Part shown: positions 8,601 to 17,622 of the stretch, one piece after another
Numbering within the stretch: position 1 is the first letter of the stretch
How the letters are laid out: each line of letters begins with the position of its first letter
Assembly (NCBI GenBank): GCA_947385775.1
Contig: CANDMI010000003.1
Coordinates: forward strand, 1-64,000
Origin: an uncultured Eubacterium sp.
Lineage (GTDB): Bacteria > Bacillota > Clostridia > Lachnospirales > Lachnospiraceae
DNA length: 64,000 nt
Reading direction: 5' to 3'
The notes under the pieces: generated by a model
Seen by the model: only the letters and a program-made list of their open reading frames with translations
What the model was told of the DNA's origin: nothing
The model's database searches: none
Program-made: the position numbers and the translations under genes

Positions 8601-9458
8601 ATGTACATCAATTCCGGCTATAAAAATAATTCCCTGGTGGATTTCAAGGACAAGAGCAGGCCGCTTATCGTAGGAAGCTGCGGAACCTACCGCCTGTCCC
8701 TTCAGCCGAAGCTTCCAACCTACCGCCCAAGGGGGCGGGTGGATTTTCAGATGATCTATGTCGCTTCCGGGCGCGGGCATTTTCATTTTGACAATCCCGA
8801 AGATGAGACGGTTGTGGATGCCGGGAACATGGTGTTATTCCGTCCGAAGGAATTTCAAAAATACGAGTATTACGGGGCGGATAAGACCGAGGTTTACTGG
8901 ATTCATTTTACCGGAGGGAATGTAACGAACTTATTAAGGCAATACGGGTTTGCCGACGGGCAGCGGGTGTTTCCGGTGGGGACTTCGCTGGAATATGAGC
9001 GGGTGTTTAAGCGGATTATTTTGGAGCTGCAAAGATGCCAGGACGGCCATGAAGAAATGCTGGAGCTTTTGCTGCGCTACCTGTTTATTATTTTTGGACG
9101 GGAATTAAAGCGGGAGCATATATTTAAAAACGAGTATCTGGATCATGAGATGGAGCTTGCGGCTTCATATTTTAATGAAAATTATAACCGGGATATTAAT
9201 ATTGAAGAATACGCGGCATCCAGAGGGATGAGCGTAAGCTGGTTTATTCGTAATTTCAAAAAATACACCGGAACTACGCCGATGCAGTTTGTGACTTCCA
9301 TCCGTATTACGAATGCCCAGATGCTGCTGGAGACTACGAATTATGCGGTAAATGAGATCGCGCGGAGCGTCGGTTATGATAATCCGCTGTATTTTAGCAG
9401 GCTGTTTCGCAAGCAGAAGGGGTGTGCGCCGACGCAGTATCGGAAAAAGGAAAGATAA
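8601..9458 (+). CDS. AraC-family regulator, probably of the lac genes
   Basis: About 285 residues from the ATG at 8601, chosen because AAGGAG lies 7 bases upstream; an in-frame ATG at 8580 has no site. The N-terminal cupin domain has GRGHFHFDNPEDETVVDAGN and a YWIHFTGG segment. The C-terminal AraC domain has INIEEYAASRGMSVSWFIRNF and VNEIARSVGYDNPLYFSRLF, ending P-TQYRKK. It is transcribed divergently from lacZ with a 240-base shared gap, so control of lacZ and the symporter in response to sugar is the simplest reading. This is inference from position. Confidence 0.93.
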   Translation: MYINSGYKNNSLVDFKDKSRPLIVGSCGTYRLSLQPKLPTYRPRGRVDFQMIYVASGRGHFHFDNPEDETVVDAGNMVLFRPKEFQKYEYYGADKTEVYWIHFTGGNVTNLLRQYGFADGQRVFPVGTSLEYERVFKRIILELQRCQDGHEEMLELLLRYLFIIFGRELKREHIFKNEYLDHEMELAASYFNENYNRDINIEEYAASRGMSVSWFIRNFKKYTGTTPMQFVTSIRITNAQMLLETTNYAVNEIARSVGYDNPLYFSRLFRKQKGCAPTQYRKKER

Positions 9459-9461
9459 AAC

Positions 9462-9504
9462 AGACGCACGGAAAAAGGAATATGGTTTTCCGTGTGTCCG
9501 TTTT
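9462..9504. terminator. Bidirectional terminator between convergent genes
   Basis: Stem AGACGCACGGAAAA / TTTTCCGTGTGTCC with G-T pairs, followed by TTTT. It lies between the AraC gene (+) and the convergent Rpn-like gene (-). Confidence 0.6.
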
Positions 9505-9506
9505 GG

Positions 9507-10367
9507 TTATACGAGCGCGTTTTCGTTTTGGAGATCAAGAAGCTCTGCTTTGGTAAATCCGGTAATTTCCATAATGTCTGCCATATCAATGTTACGTTGC
9601 AGCATTTTTAAAGCCATTTCAGATGTCCGTTCCTTGGTTTTTTGTTTTCCATATTCAATTTTTTCTTTTTCATAGAGTTTTCCAAGCTGCGTCATATGTA
9701 TCATCCTCCTTATTTGTTCCAGATAGGCCCTGTCAATGAATTTATCACTTGCAACGATTGCGCCGGAGAGGGCGAAAATCTGCTGTTCTTTATTTTGTAT
9801 CTGTTCTGAAAGTGCCACTACCTTTTCCAGCATTTTCTGTTTTCCATTGGAGCCTGGAACTGTCAAAGGCAGGACTATCAGCTTCATCAGATCGTCATCC
9901 TCAAGCGGTATGCCGGATTGGATTTTTTTGTGGATTGCGTGAAATATTTTATTTCCATTTAAATGAGACAGGAACGCCTGCTCCATGCGAAGGGTGACGC
10001 AATTCGTTTCAAAGCCTGACGGCGCGCTTTTTACATCGCCGGTATAGATTACGATCAGGCGCAGATGAAAATCATCCTGTTTCAGATAATATGCTTCCAT
10101 AATCCGTGCAATATAATTCAGATATTTAATTTGATTCTTTTTCCTGTATTCCGCTTCATAGTCGACAATGGCATAGGTTCCGTCTTCTAATAAAAACAGA
10201 TTGTCAATCTCTTTTTCATTTGCTGAAATTTGGAGCAGGTTTGTCGGAAGCAGTTCCCGGATGGGCGGGAGATTGATCCCATATGCCAAAAAGCTTTTTT
10301 CCTTATAGGTCTGGCAAAGGATTTTAAATAAAATATCCTTATTTTGATATGCGATTCCTTCTGACAT
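9507..10367 (-). CDS. Rpn / PD-(D/E)XK nuclease-like protein, copy 1
   Basis: About 286 residues from the ATG at 10367, which has GGAG 7 bases upstream and begins MSEGIAYQNKD, matching the start of the paralogue at 21090. The N-terminal half has DNLFLLEDGTYAIVDYEAEYRKK...KYLNYIARIM, which resembles the D...(D/E)xE core of PD-(D/E)XK nucleases of the Rpn/transposase-like group common in Lachnospiraceae. The C-terminal part is helical and charged and ends in a short helical repeat (MEITGFTKAELLDLQ). It stands alone. Catalytic activity is not certain. Confidence 0.6.
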   Translation of the reverse strand: MSEGIAYQNKDILFKILCQTYKEKSFLAYGINLPPIRELLPTNLLQISANEKEIDNLFLLEDGTYAIVDYEAEYRKKNQIKYLNYIARIMEAYYLKQDDFHLRLIVIYTGDVKSAPSGFETNCVTLRMEQAFLSHLNGNKIFHAIHKKIQSGIPLEDDDLMKLIVLPLTVPGSNGKQKMLEKVVALSEQIQNKEQQIFALSGAIVASDKFIDRAYLEQIRRMIHMTQLGKLYEKEKIEYGKQKTKERTSEMALKMLQRNIDMADIMEITGFTKAELLDLQNENALV

Positions 10368-10847
10368 TGTTTTCTCCATATAGTCTTTTATCATATGCGG
10401 CGGTTTCTGCGGCAAATAAAACAAAGTGATTCATAAATGGTTGATCTGTGTCTGGATATTATTATACATGGCGGATGCAGAAATGGCAAATGGAAAAAAA
10501 CTAGTAAAATCCCCCAAATTCGCCTCATCAATTTGCATATTTCTACAAAAAATACACAATCCGAAAGAAACCTTTCACCCCCGGTTTCACTCCAAAAAAC
10601 CCTTAATCCAAACTAATTCTATAAATCCAAAATCAATTCAATTGAAACAAAAAATGAAATCAACCTTTCACTGGATGAATATGTATCAAAGTGTCATAAA
10701 TCCCAGGTATTCGACTTATGCGGATTGTCAATAGAAATTTCCCCCCGGTTTTTTTAGAATGTACTCATAAACGCAGGGCGCAAGCGTCAAAATAGAAATA
10801 ACAGCTGTTATATCAGACTGAAAAACAATGTGAAGGAGAGACGAAAA
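10368..10847. other. Long A+T-rich gap before the sugar-acid operon
   Basis: About 480 bases. The middle (about 10490-10735) is very A-rich with no ribosome site or coding bias; its open frames are not credible genes. Near the right end, C and T runs (10739-10756) and a perfect 14-base palindrome at 10798-10811 lie upstream of garR. No strong -35/-10 pair was found. Confidence 0.5.
10798..10811. promoter_or_regulatory. Palindromic operator candidate
   Basis: ATAACAGCTGTTAT is a perfect 14-base palindrome 36 bases upstream of the garR start. It could be the binding site of the operon's Fis-type HTH regulator (15686) or of another repressor. No second copy was noticed in the window. Confidence 0.4.
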
Positions 10848-11735
10848 ATGAAAATAGGATTTATCGGACTTGGAATTATGGGAAAACCAATGAGCAAAAA
10901 CCTGATCAAGGCAGGCTATGAGCTGGTGGTGAATAATAAGGAAACATCCAGCATGGATGAGCTGGCGGAGCTTGGCGCGCAGAAAGCGCAGACGGCCGCG
11001 GAGGTTGCATCAGAATGCCAGGTAATTATTACCATGCTTCCAAATTCCCCTCATGTACGCCAGGTATGCCTTGGTGAGAACGGAATTATAGAGACCGCAA
11101 AGCCGGGGACGATTGTGATCGATATGAGTTCCATTGATCCGGTAGAATCAAAGGCCATCGGCGCGGAGCTTGCAAAAAAAGACATCCGTATGCTGGACGC
11201 TCCGGTAAGCGGCGGGGAGCCAAAGGCGATCGACGGGACGCTGTCTGTTATGGTAGGCGGCGCGAAAGAGGACTTTGATAAATATTATGACCTTTTGATG
11301 GCGATGGCAGGCTCCGTCGTATACGTGGGCGAGCTTGGTTCCGGCAATATTGCAAAGCTGGCAAACCAGATTATCGTAGCGGTAAATATCGCCGCGGTTT
11401 CCGAGGCTCTGACTATGGCTACAAAGAGCGGCGCAGATCCGGAGCTGGTGTATAAGGCGATCCGGGGCGGGCTGGCAGGCTCTACCGTTATGGACGCAAA
11501 GGCGCCGATGATGATGGCCCACGACTTTAAGCCGGGGTTCCGTATCGAGCTGCATATTAAGGATTTAAACAACGCTTTGAATGCCGCCCATGCGGTAAGC
11601 GCGCCGGTGCCGTTTACTTCACAGGTTATGGAGATCATGCAGGCGTTAAAAGCGGATGGAAACGAAAAGGATGACCACAGCGCGATCGTAAAATATTATG
11701 AAAAAGTATCTGGGGTGTCAGTAGAGAAAAAATAA
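10848..11735 (+). CDS. garR: 2-hydroxy-3-oxopropionate (tartronate semialdehyde) reductase
   Basis: A 295-residue beta-hydroxyacid dehydrogenase. Start at 10848 (MKIGFIGLGIMG) with AAGGAGA upstream. The N-terminal Rossmann motif is GFIGLGIMGKPM; the substrate-binding signature is DAPVSGGEPKAIDGTLSVMVGG; the catalytic lysine lies in GNIAKLANQ. It reduces tartronate semialdehyde to D-glycerate. As first gene of the operon with gudD, garD and garK, this places it in the D-glucarate/galactarate route, upstream of glycerate kinase. Cytoplasmic. Confidence 0.93.
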   Translation: MKIGFIGLGIMGKPMSKNLIKAGYELVVNNKETSSMDELAELGAQKAQTAAEVASECQVIITMLPNSPHVRQVCLGENGIIETAKPGTIVIDMSSIDPVESKAIGAELAKKDIRMLDAPVSGGEPKAIDGTLSVMVGGAKEDFDKYYDLLMAMAGSVVYVGELGSGNIAKLANQIIVAVNIAAVSEALTMATKSGADPELVYKAIRGGLAGSTVMDAKAPMMMAHDFKPGFRIELHIKDLNNALNAAHAVSAPVPFTSQVMEIMQALKADGNEKDDHSAIVKYYEKVSGVSVEKK

Positions 11736-11809
11736 TGGCATCATATGTGTTGATATAAATAAAAAATACGCACAATACTGGCTGCTATTTACTGCTTTTT
11801 CCTATATAA

Positions 11810-11850
11810 GCTCCGGCCGGGGCGGGCAACCCTGTGCCGGAGCGGATTTT
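11810..11850 (+). terminator. Hairpin in the garR-permease gap
   Basis: Stem GCTCCGG / CCGGAGC with a G+C-rich loop, followed by GGATTTT. It may partly terminate transcription or stabilise the ends, setting garR apart from the downstream genes. Confidence 0.45.
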
Positions 11851-11888
11851 AAGGGGTATAACAAATTCAATTAATTCGAGGTGAGATC

Positions 11889-13289
11889 ATGAGCGAGTCT
11901 ACAAGGATGATGGCAGGGCTGCTTTTGGGGATTTTAGTTATGGTAGTCCTCGTCTCTAAGACGAAAGTACATACATTTATCGCATTGCTTGTGGCATGTT
12001 GCATCGCAGGCATTATTGGGGGAATGCCGTTTGTGGATATACCAAAGGAGGACGGTACGAAGATTACGGGCCTTGTAACGGCTATCCAGGACGGCTTTGG
12101 CAACACATTAAAAAGCACCGGCATTATTATCGGGCTGGGCGTTATGATGGGCGGTATTTTGGAAAAATCCGGCGCCGCCGAACGGATGGCGTATTCCTTT
12201 ATTAAAGCGGTTGGAAAGAAAAAAGAAGAATGGGCGTTAGCGATTACCGGATGGTTTATTGCGATTCCGGTATTTGCGGATTCTGCGATTGTCATATTTG
12301 CGCCTTTATGTAAAGCGATTTCAAAGGTTACGGGAAAATCACTGGTAGGGCTTGCCCTTGCGATGGCGGCGGGGCTGCAACTGACCCATTGTCTTGTGCC
12401 TCCAACGCCTGGGCCGACGACGGCGGCAAGTATGCTGGGGGCGGACGTTGGCCAGATGATCATATTTGGTTCCCTGATTTCGATTCCAATGCTGATCGTT
12501 GCGGTTTTATATTGTAAAAGCATTGGCAAAAAGATTTATCAGATACCGACGGATGACGGCGGTTTTGAACGGAAAGAATTTAAACAGGAATATATCAAAT
12601 CCATGGAAGAATTAGACAGCATGATCGGGCAGAAAAACCTTCCGGGCCTTGGAATGTCCATGGCTCCGATCGTAGTCCCGCTGATACTGATCCTTGCAAA
12701 TACGATTTTAGGGATGGCGGGCATGTCCGTATCGTTACTGGCATTCCTTGGCTCTCCGATCATCGCTTTGGCTATTGGCACGCTGCTTGCGATTTACGGG
12801 CTGATGGCAAAAGACGACACAAAAATGGTGCTTGGCATTATGGACGACGCGATAAAAAGCACCGGCATTATTATGCTGATCACAGGCGCGGGCGGTTCCT
12901 TGGGAAATGTCATTAAAGTCAGCGGCATTGGCGACGCGCTTGGCGAAGCGGTTATGAAGCTTCCTTTGCCTGCGATTTTAATCCCGTTTATCATTGCGGC
13001 CCTGATGCGTATCGCGCTTGGTTCCGCGACGGTGGCGATCACAACGGCGGCTTCCCTTTCCGCGTCTTTGATGGGCGTGATCTCCGTAAGCCCGCTTTTG
13101 ATGGCGATTTCCTGCTGCGTGGGCGCAATTTCCTTTTCTTACTTTAACGACAGCGGGTTCTGGGTATGGAACGGGATGTTTGGCGTAACGGAGTTAAAAG
13201 ACCAGATCCGCTGCAAGACCGCGATTTCTATGATCATGTCTGTGGTGGGGATTGTGGAGCTGCTTATTTTATCCATCTTTATGCATTAG
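11889..13289 (+). CDS. GntP-family sugar-acid permease
   Basis: A 466-residue membrane protein with about 12 hydrophobic segments, in the gluconate:H+ symporter (GntP) family. The conserved segment GLQLTHCLVPPTPGPTTAA and the ISFSYFNDSGFWVWN stretch near the C-terminus are typical of that family. The start has GAGGTGAG upstream. Its place between garR and the aldolase and dehydratase genes indicates import of glucarate or galactarate, in contrast to the MFS-type transporter GudP/GarP used in E. coli. Substrate is inferred from context. Confidence 0.92.
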   Translation: MSESTRMMAGLLLGILVMVVLVSKTKVHTFIALLVACCIAGIIGGMPFVDIPKEDGTKITGLVTAIQDGFGNTLKSTGIIIGLGVMMGGILEKSGAAERMAYSFIKAVGKKKEEWALAITGWFIAIPVFADSAIVIFAPLCKAISKVTGKSLVGLALAMAAGLQLTHCLVPPTPGPTTAASMLGADVGQMIIFGSLISIPMLIVAVLYCKSIGKKIYQIPTDDGGFERKEFKQEYIKSMEELDSMIGQKNLPGLGMSMAPIVVPLILILANTILGMAGMSVSLLAFLGSPIIALAIGTLLAIYGLMAKDDTKMVLGIMDDAIKSTGIIMLITGAGGSLGNVIKVSGIGDALGEAVMKLPLPAILIPFIIAALMRIALGSATVAITTAASLSASLMGVISVSPLLMAISCCVGAISFSYFNDSGFWVWNGMFGVTELKDQIRCKTAISMIMSVVGIVELLILSIFMH

Positions 13290-13323
13290 GTTATACTGGA
13301 AAAAACAGATAGGAGAACGTATA

Positions 13324-14223
13324 ATGAATACAGATTTTTTAAAGGGCGTGATCGTTCCGATCATTACGCCGGTTGATAAACAGGAATTGATCGATGAGCA
13401 GGCGTTAAGGGAACAGGTAGATTATGTGATCGAGGGCGGCATTCTTGGAATCCTTGCTTTTGGGAGCAACGGTGAGTTTTATATGGTGGAAGAGGATGAA
13501 ATGGAGCGGGGGCTTAAGATCATGGTGGACCAGGCGGCGGGCCGGGTTCCGGTATATTTTGGCATCGGGGCCATCAGTACGAAAAAATGCGTGCGCCTGG
13601 CAAAAATGGCGGCGGCAAACGGCGCCTCCGGAATATCCATCCTCCAGCCTATGTTTTTGAAACCAACAGAAGAAGAATTATTTCAGCATTTTAAAGCCAT
13701 CGCGGACGCGGTACCGCAATCTCCGGTGTTATTGTACAATAACCCGGGGCGGGTTGGCTATACGATGTCCGGCAATTTAGTAGACCGCCTTGCCCATGAA
13801 GTGGAAAATATTGTCGGGATGAAGGACACCAGCGGGGACATTACCCAGACCTCGGAATTTATCAGGCGCACAAGGGATGTGGATTTTAAAGTGTTTGGCG
13901 GAAAGGATACGTTATTGTACGCATCCCTTTGCCACGGCGCCGTGGGCGGGGTCTGCACGGCGGGCAATTTTATGCCGGAGCTGATTACGGACATTTACAA
14001 TAAATACATAGCCGGAGATCTGGAAGGCTCTTTGGAAGCGCAGTTTAAGCTGAATCCGGTGCGCCTTTCCATGGACGGAGCAAGCTTCCCGGTTGCGGCA
14101 AAGGATATGGCGGCTTTGCGGGGAAGGAAGGCGGGGCTTCCATACAGGCCGAACCTGCCAACGCCGGAAGGGCCGGTATTAAATAAAATAAAATCGGAAA
14201 TGCAGGCCGCCGGACTGATTTAA
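13324..14223 (+). CDS. DapA/NAL-superfamily lyase, probable keto-deoxy-glucarate aldolase
   Basis: 299 residues from the ATG at 13324 ([17 protein letters not shown]), with AGGAG upstream; the frame stays open further up into the permease gene without a better start. It is a class I aldolase-type TIM barrel. Schiff-base lysine K167 lies in GMKDTSGD, the tyrosine Y138 in [11 protein letters not shown], and a GSNGEF segment (residues 47-52) stands where DapA has GTTGE. In this operon it should act on 5-keto-4-deoxy-glucarate made by GudD and GarD. Aldol cleavage to pyruvate and tartronate semialdehyde fits the presence of garR and garK. A KdgD-like dehydratase/decarboxylase role is the main alternative. 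Confidence 0.8.
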   Translation: MNTDFLKGVIVPIITPVDKQELIDEQALREQVDYVIEGGILGILAFGSNGEFYMVEEDEMERGLKIMVDQAAGRVPVYFGIGAISTKKCVRLAKMAAANGASGISILQPMFLKPTEEELFQHFKAIADAVPQSPVLLYNNPGRVGYTMSGNLVDRLAHEVENIVGMKDTSGDITQTSEFIRRTRDVDFKVFGGKDTLLYASLCHGAVGGVCTAGNFMPELITDIYNKYIAGDLEGSLEAQFKLNPVRLSMDGASFPVAAKDMAALRGRKAGLPYRPNLPTPEGPVLNKIKSEMQAAGLI

Positions 14224-14267
14224 GCGGATTTATGGAAAAGATTATAAAAGAGAAGGGGGATAAAACT

Positions 14268-15593
14268 GTGAGGAAAATCGTAAAAATGGAAGTGTATCCG
14301 GTAGCCGGAAAAGACTGTATGGAATTAAACCTAAGCGGCGCGCACGCACCGTATTTTACAAGGAATGTGGTGATTTTACACGCGGATAACGGCGATACCG
14401 GGGTAGGGGAAGTGCCTGGCGGCGAAAAGATCACAAAGGCGCTGGAAGAATGCATCCCGCTTGTGGAAGGGACGAATTTAGCGGAGTATAAGAGCACGCT
14501 TTTAAAAGTAAAACGGCATCTGGACGCAAAAGGGGAAGAGGATGTGCGCGGGGAGCAGACCTTTGACCTGCGCACGGGCGTGCATGTGATTACGGCAATC
14601 GAAGCGCCTTGCCTTGATTTAATGGGCAAAATGCTGGAGGTTCCGGTATGCGAGCTTCTTGGAGACGGCCAGCAGAGAGATAAGGTGCGTATGCTTGGCT
14701 ACCTGTTTTTTGTGGGCGACCGGAAAAAGACGGATCTGCCTTATGACGAGGAGCCGGATTCTGACTGCGAATGGTACCGGATACGCCACGAGGAAGCGTT
14801 AACCGCGGATAAAATCGTGGATTTTGCAAAGGCTACGAAGGAAAAATATGGCTTCCAGGATTTTAAATTAAAGGGCGGTGTGCTTGCGGGAAATGAGGAA
14901 ATGGATGTGATCCGGGCGATGAAAAAGGAATTTCCGGACGCAAGAATTGACTTAGACCCGAACGGCGGCTGGCTTTTGGAAGAAGCCGTAGAATATGTAA
15001 AGGGGATGCAGGGCATACTGACTTACTGCGAAGACCCATGCGGCGCGGAGGGCGTGTATTCCGGGCGCGAGGTTATGAGCGAGTTTCGCAGGAGGACGGG
15101 GTTCCCTACGGCGACGAATATGATCGCTACAGACTGGCGGCAGGTTGGCCATTCCCTGGAGTCCCAGGCGGTGGATATTATTCTGGCGGACCCGCATTTT
15201 TGGACGATGAGCGGCTCTGTGCGGGTTGCGCAGATGTGCCATGATTTCGGATACACATGGGGTTCCCATTCCAACAACCATTTTGATATCTCCCTTGCGA
15301 TGTTTACCCAGGTAGGGGCGGCTGTGCCAGGGGAATACAATGCGCTGGACACCCACTGGATCTGGCAGGAGGGATTAGAGCGGCTGACGAAAGAGCCGTT
15401 ACAGATCGTAGACGGATGCGTAGAGGTTCCAAAGAAGCCGGGGCTTGGAATTGAAGCGGATATGGAGCAGATTAGAAAAGCGCACCAATTGTATCTGGAC
15501 AATTGCCTGGGCGGAAGGGATGACGCGGTAGGGATGCAGTATCTGATCCCGGGCTGGAAATTTAACCCGAAAAAGCCTTGCTTGGTCAGATAA
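14268..15593 (+). CDS. gudD: Glucarate dehydratase
   Basis: 441 residues from a GTG at 14268, preceded by AAGGGGG at 8 bases; an in-frame ATG at 14232 lacks a site. The enolase-superfamily protein starts like E. coli GudD, with the shared block [13 protein letters not shown] and [11 protein letters not shown]. It has the catalytic FKLKGG lysine motif, metal ligands in DLDPNGGW and ...CEDPCG, and the histidine segment [15 protein letters not shown]. It dehydrates D-glucarate (or L-idarate) to 5-keto-4-deoxy-D-glucarate. Only 44 bases separate it from the aldolase gene. Confidence 0.95.
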   Translation: MRKIVKMEVYPVAGKDCMELNLSGAHAPYFTRNVVILHADNGDTGVGEVPGGEKITKALEECIPLVEGTNLAEYKSTLLKVKRHLDAKGEEDVRGEQTFDLRTGVHVITAIEAPCLDLMGKMLEVPVCELLGDGQQRDKVRMLGYLFFVGDRKKTDLPYDEEPDSDCEWYRIRHEEALTADKIVDFAKATKEKYGFQDFKLKGGVLAGNEEMDVIRAMKKEFPDARIDLDPNGGWLLEEAVEYVKGMQGILTYCEDPCGAEGVYSGREVMSEFRRRTGFPTATNMIATDWRQVGHSLESQAVDIILADPHFWTMSGSVRVAQMCHDFGYTWGSHSNNHFDISLAMFTQVGAAVPGEYNALDTHWIWQEGLERLTKEPLQIVDGCVEVPKKPGLGIEADMEQIRKAHQLYLDNCLGGRDDAVGMQYLIPGWKFNPKKPCLVR

Positions 15594-15624
15594 AAAGCGA
15601 ATAAAACGTAAGTAAGAACCGTTT

Positions 15625-15655
15625 GCCAGGCGCAGGAGCATATTCTGCGTCTGGC
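15625..15655 (+). terminator. Hairpin between gudD and the regulator gene
   Basis: Stem GCCAGGCGCAG / CTGCGTCTGGC with a 9-base loop followed by TCTATCCTTATATTT. It may be a weak terminator or attenuator, separating the catabolic genes from the regulator. Confidence 0.5.
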
Positions 15656-15685
15656 TCTATCCTTATATTTCACAGGTGAATGCGA

Positions 15686-17608
15686 ATGACGAACATTGCG
15701 GTATTGCTGCCATACGAAGATATGGTGGAAAAGACATGGAACATCATCCGGGAAAACCATTATGAAATCGAGTACGTGAAAGTGATCGAAAGCGCCAACG
15801 CGGTAAATGAGGCAAGGCTTGCGGCCCAGCAGGGGGCGGAAATTATTATTGCCAGAGGCTATCATGCCCAGCTAATCCGAAGCTATACGAATATACCGCT
15901 TGTGGACATGCGCTATCATGCCCAGGAAATCGGCCTTTTGATCCAGCAGGCGAAAAAAATGTCCCACAAAGAGCATCCGGTGATCGGGCTTGCGGCTTTT
16001 GAAAATACGTTGTGCGACCTTTCCAGTATGGGGGAGCTGTTTGGCGTAGAGCTTTTGATCTCCTACATTAACCGGATTGAGGAAGTGCCGGATATTTTGT
16101 ATGATATGAAAAAAAAGGGGGCGGACTGCGTCATCGGAGGGGACACGGTTTGCAGGGAAGCGGAAAAAATCGGCTGTTTTTCCATTAAATTCCAGGCTAC
16201 GGAGGAATCCGTGCGGGATGCCATAGAGCGGGCGAGAAGTATGGCATACGCGGTGGAAAATGAAAAAAGAAACGCCGCCCAGTTTGAAACCGTGCTGGAC
16301 ATTTCGTTTAACGGTATTATTAAGATTAACGGCGCGGGCAGGATCATTGCGATCAACCGCCTGGTGGAAAACCTGCTTGGAAAGGGTATGGAGGAGATCA
16401 AAGGGGAGCTTTTATTCGATATTTTCCCGCAGTTTGACCGCTGGATCATTGACGATATTTTATCCGGGGCAAGGGAAAACTATTCTTCCGCCATTGAACT
16501 AAAAGGCCGCAACTGGATGTTTTTAGCGGCTCCGATCCAGTTTGACGGCCAGGTGGCAGGGGCGATTCTTTCGCTTCACGCGATCACTGAAATCTTCCGC
16601 AAGGACAGGCAGCTTGCAAACGACGTACGGCTCCACGGGTATACAGCGGAAACCCGTTTTAAAAATATTTATACGGAAAACAGTTCTATGCGCGCGGCGT
16701 TAAATATGGCAAAGGAATATTCCTTATCCGACAGCCCGGTGCTGATCTATGCGGAAACCGGGACGGAATATTACCAGATCGCCGAAGCGATACACAATAA
16801 CAGCATCCGCAAGGGCGGCCCGTTTGTCAGCGTCAACATCAACGGGCTTTCGGAGGATAAGCAGATGGCGGTCCTGTTTGGGGACGGCAGGGGCCTGGAA
16901 GCCAAAAACCCTTATGAAAAAGGGGCTATGATACGGGCAAATTACGGTACGATTTATATTAAAGACATTGACAGGCTAAGCATCGAGGCGCAGTACCAGG
17001 TGTCGCGGATGATATTAGACGGCGCGGTAAACCGCACGGACGCGCTGCCGATGGAAAACGTAGACGTGCGGGTGATCGCGACGACCCAGAAAAATTTGCA
17101 GCTTCTGGCTAACAAAGGACAGTTTTATGAAGGGCTGTATTATCTGATGCAGGGCCTTGTGCTGGAAATTCCGCCGATCAACAGCCGCAATGAGGATTTG
17201 CAGTATTATATCGATCGTTATTTCAAGGAATTTTGCCGCAAATATAACAAGTATCTGGTATTATCGAACGGTGTGCGGCAAAAATTCCAGGAGCTGCGCT
17301 GGAAGGGAAATTTACTGCAACTGCGGTCATTTCTGGAGCGGCTTGTGCTTACGGCTACAAAGCGAAACATTACGGAGCAGATGATCCAAAAGCTGTACGA
17401 GGGGCTGTACCCATACGTGGGGGAATCCGGCGATGGGGAGCGGATCGTAGTCTATAAGGCGGAGGAAGCTTTAAAGATCAGCGGCCTGCTGGAAAAATAC
17501 CGGGGCAGCCGCAAGCTGGTGGCAAAAGAGCTTGGGATTAGCACGACGACGTTATGGCGGAAGATGAATAAGTACGGGATAGAATCCAAATATGGGGTGG
17601 ATGAATAG
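15686..17608 (+). CDS. PrpR-like regulator with degenerate sigma-54-activator AAA domain
   Basis: 640 residues from the ATG at 15686 (AGGTG 7 bases upstream; the ATG at 15680 is too close to it). The order is PrpR_N sensor domain (about 1-185), PAS domain (about 195-305), AAA-like domain (about 330-565) and a C-terminal Fis-type HTH (YRGSRKLVAKELGISTTTLWRKM). The AAA part aligns with NtrC-type activators but the Walker A is AETGTEYY with no GK, the GAFTGA loop is replaced by NPYEKGAMI, and the Walker B is IYIKDID. It should therefore not drive sigma-54 polymerase and probably acts as a conventional regulator of the surrounding gar/gud genes. Confidence 0.85.
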   Translation: MTNIAVLLPYEDMVEKTWNIIRENHYEIEYVKVIESANAVNEARLAAQQGAEIIIARGYHAQLIRSYTNIPLVDMRYHAQEIGLLIQQAKKMSHKEHPVIGLAAFENTLCDLSSMGELFGVELLISYINRIEEVPDILYDMKKKGADCVIGGDTVCREAEKIGCFSIKFQATEESVRDAIERARSMAYAVENEKRNAAQFETVLDISFNGIIKINGAGRIIAINRLVENLLGKGMEEIKGELLFDIFPQFDRWIIDDILSGARENYSSAIELKGRNWMFLAAPIQFDGQVAGAILSLHAITEIFRKDRQLANDVRLHGYTAETRFKNIYTENSSMRAALNMAKEYSLSDSPVLIYAETGTEYYQIAEAIHNNSIRKGGPFVSVNINGLSEDKQMAVLFGDGRGLEAKNPYEKGAMIRANYGTIYIKDIDRLSIEAQYQVSRMILDGAVNRTDALPMENVDVRVIATTQKNLQLLANKGQFYEGLYYLMQGLVLEIPPINSRNEDLQYYIDRYFKEFCRKYNKYLVLSNGVRQKFQELRWKGNLLQLRSFLERLVLTATKRNITEQMIQKLYEGLYPYVGESGDGERIVVYKAEEALKISGLLEKYRGSRKLVAKELGISTTTLWRKMNKYGIESKYGVDE

Positions 17609-17622
17609 GGGGAAGGATAATT

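Noticed and set aside
10426..10734. An open frame of 102 codons in the A-rich gap before garR
   Set aside because: No ribosome site, A-rich composition and odd residue make-up; it looks like a chance frame.
10735..10847. A -24/-12 (sigma-54) promoter for the sugar-acid operon
   Set aside because: No GG-N10-GC match with flanking consensus was found, in line with the degenerate AAA domain of the regulator.
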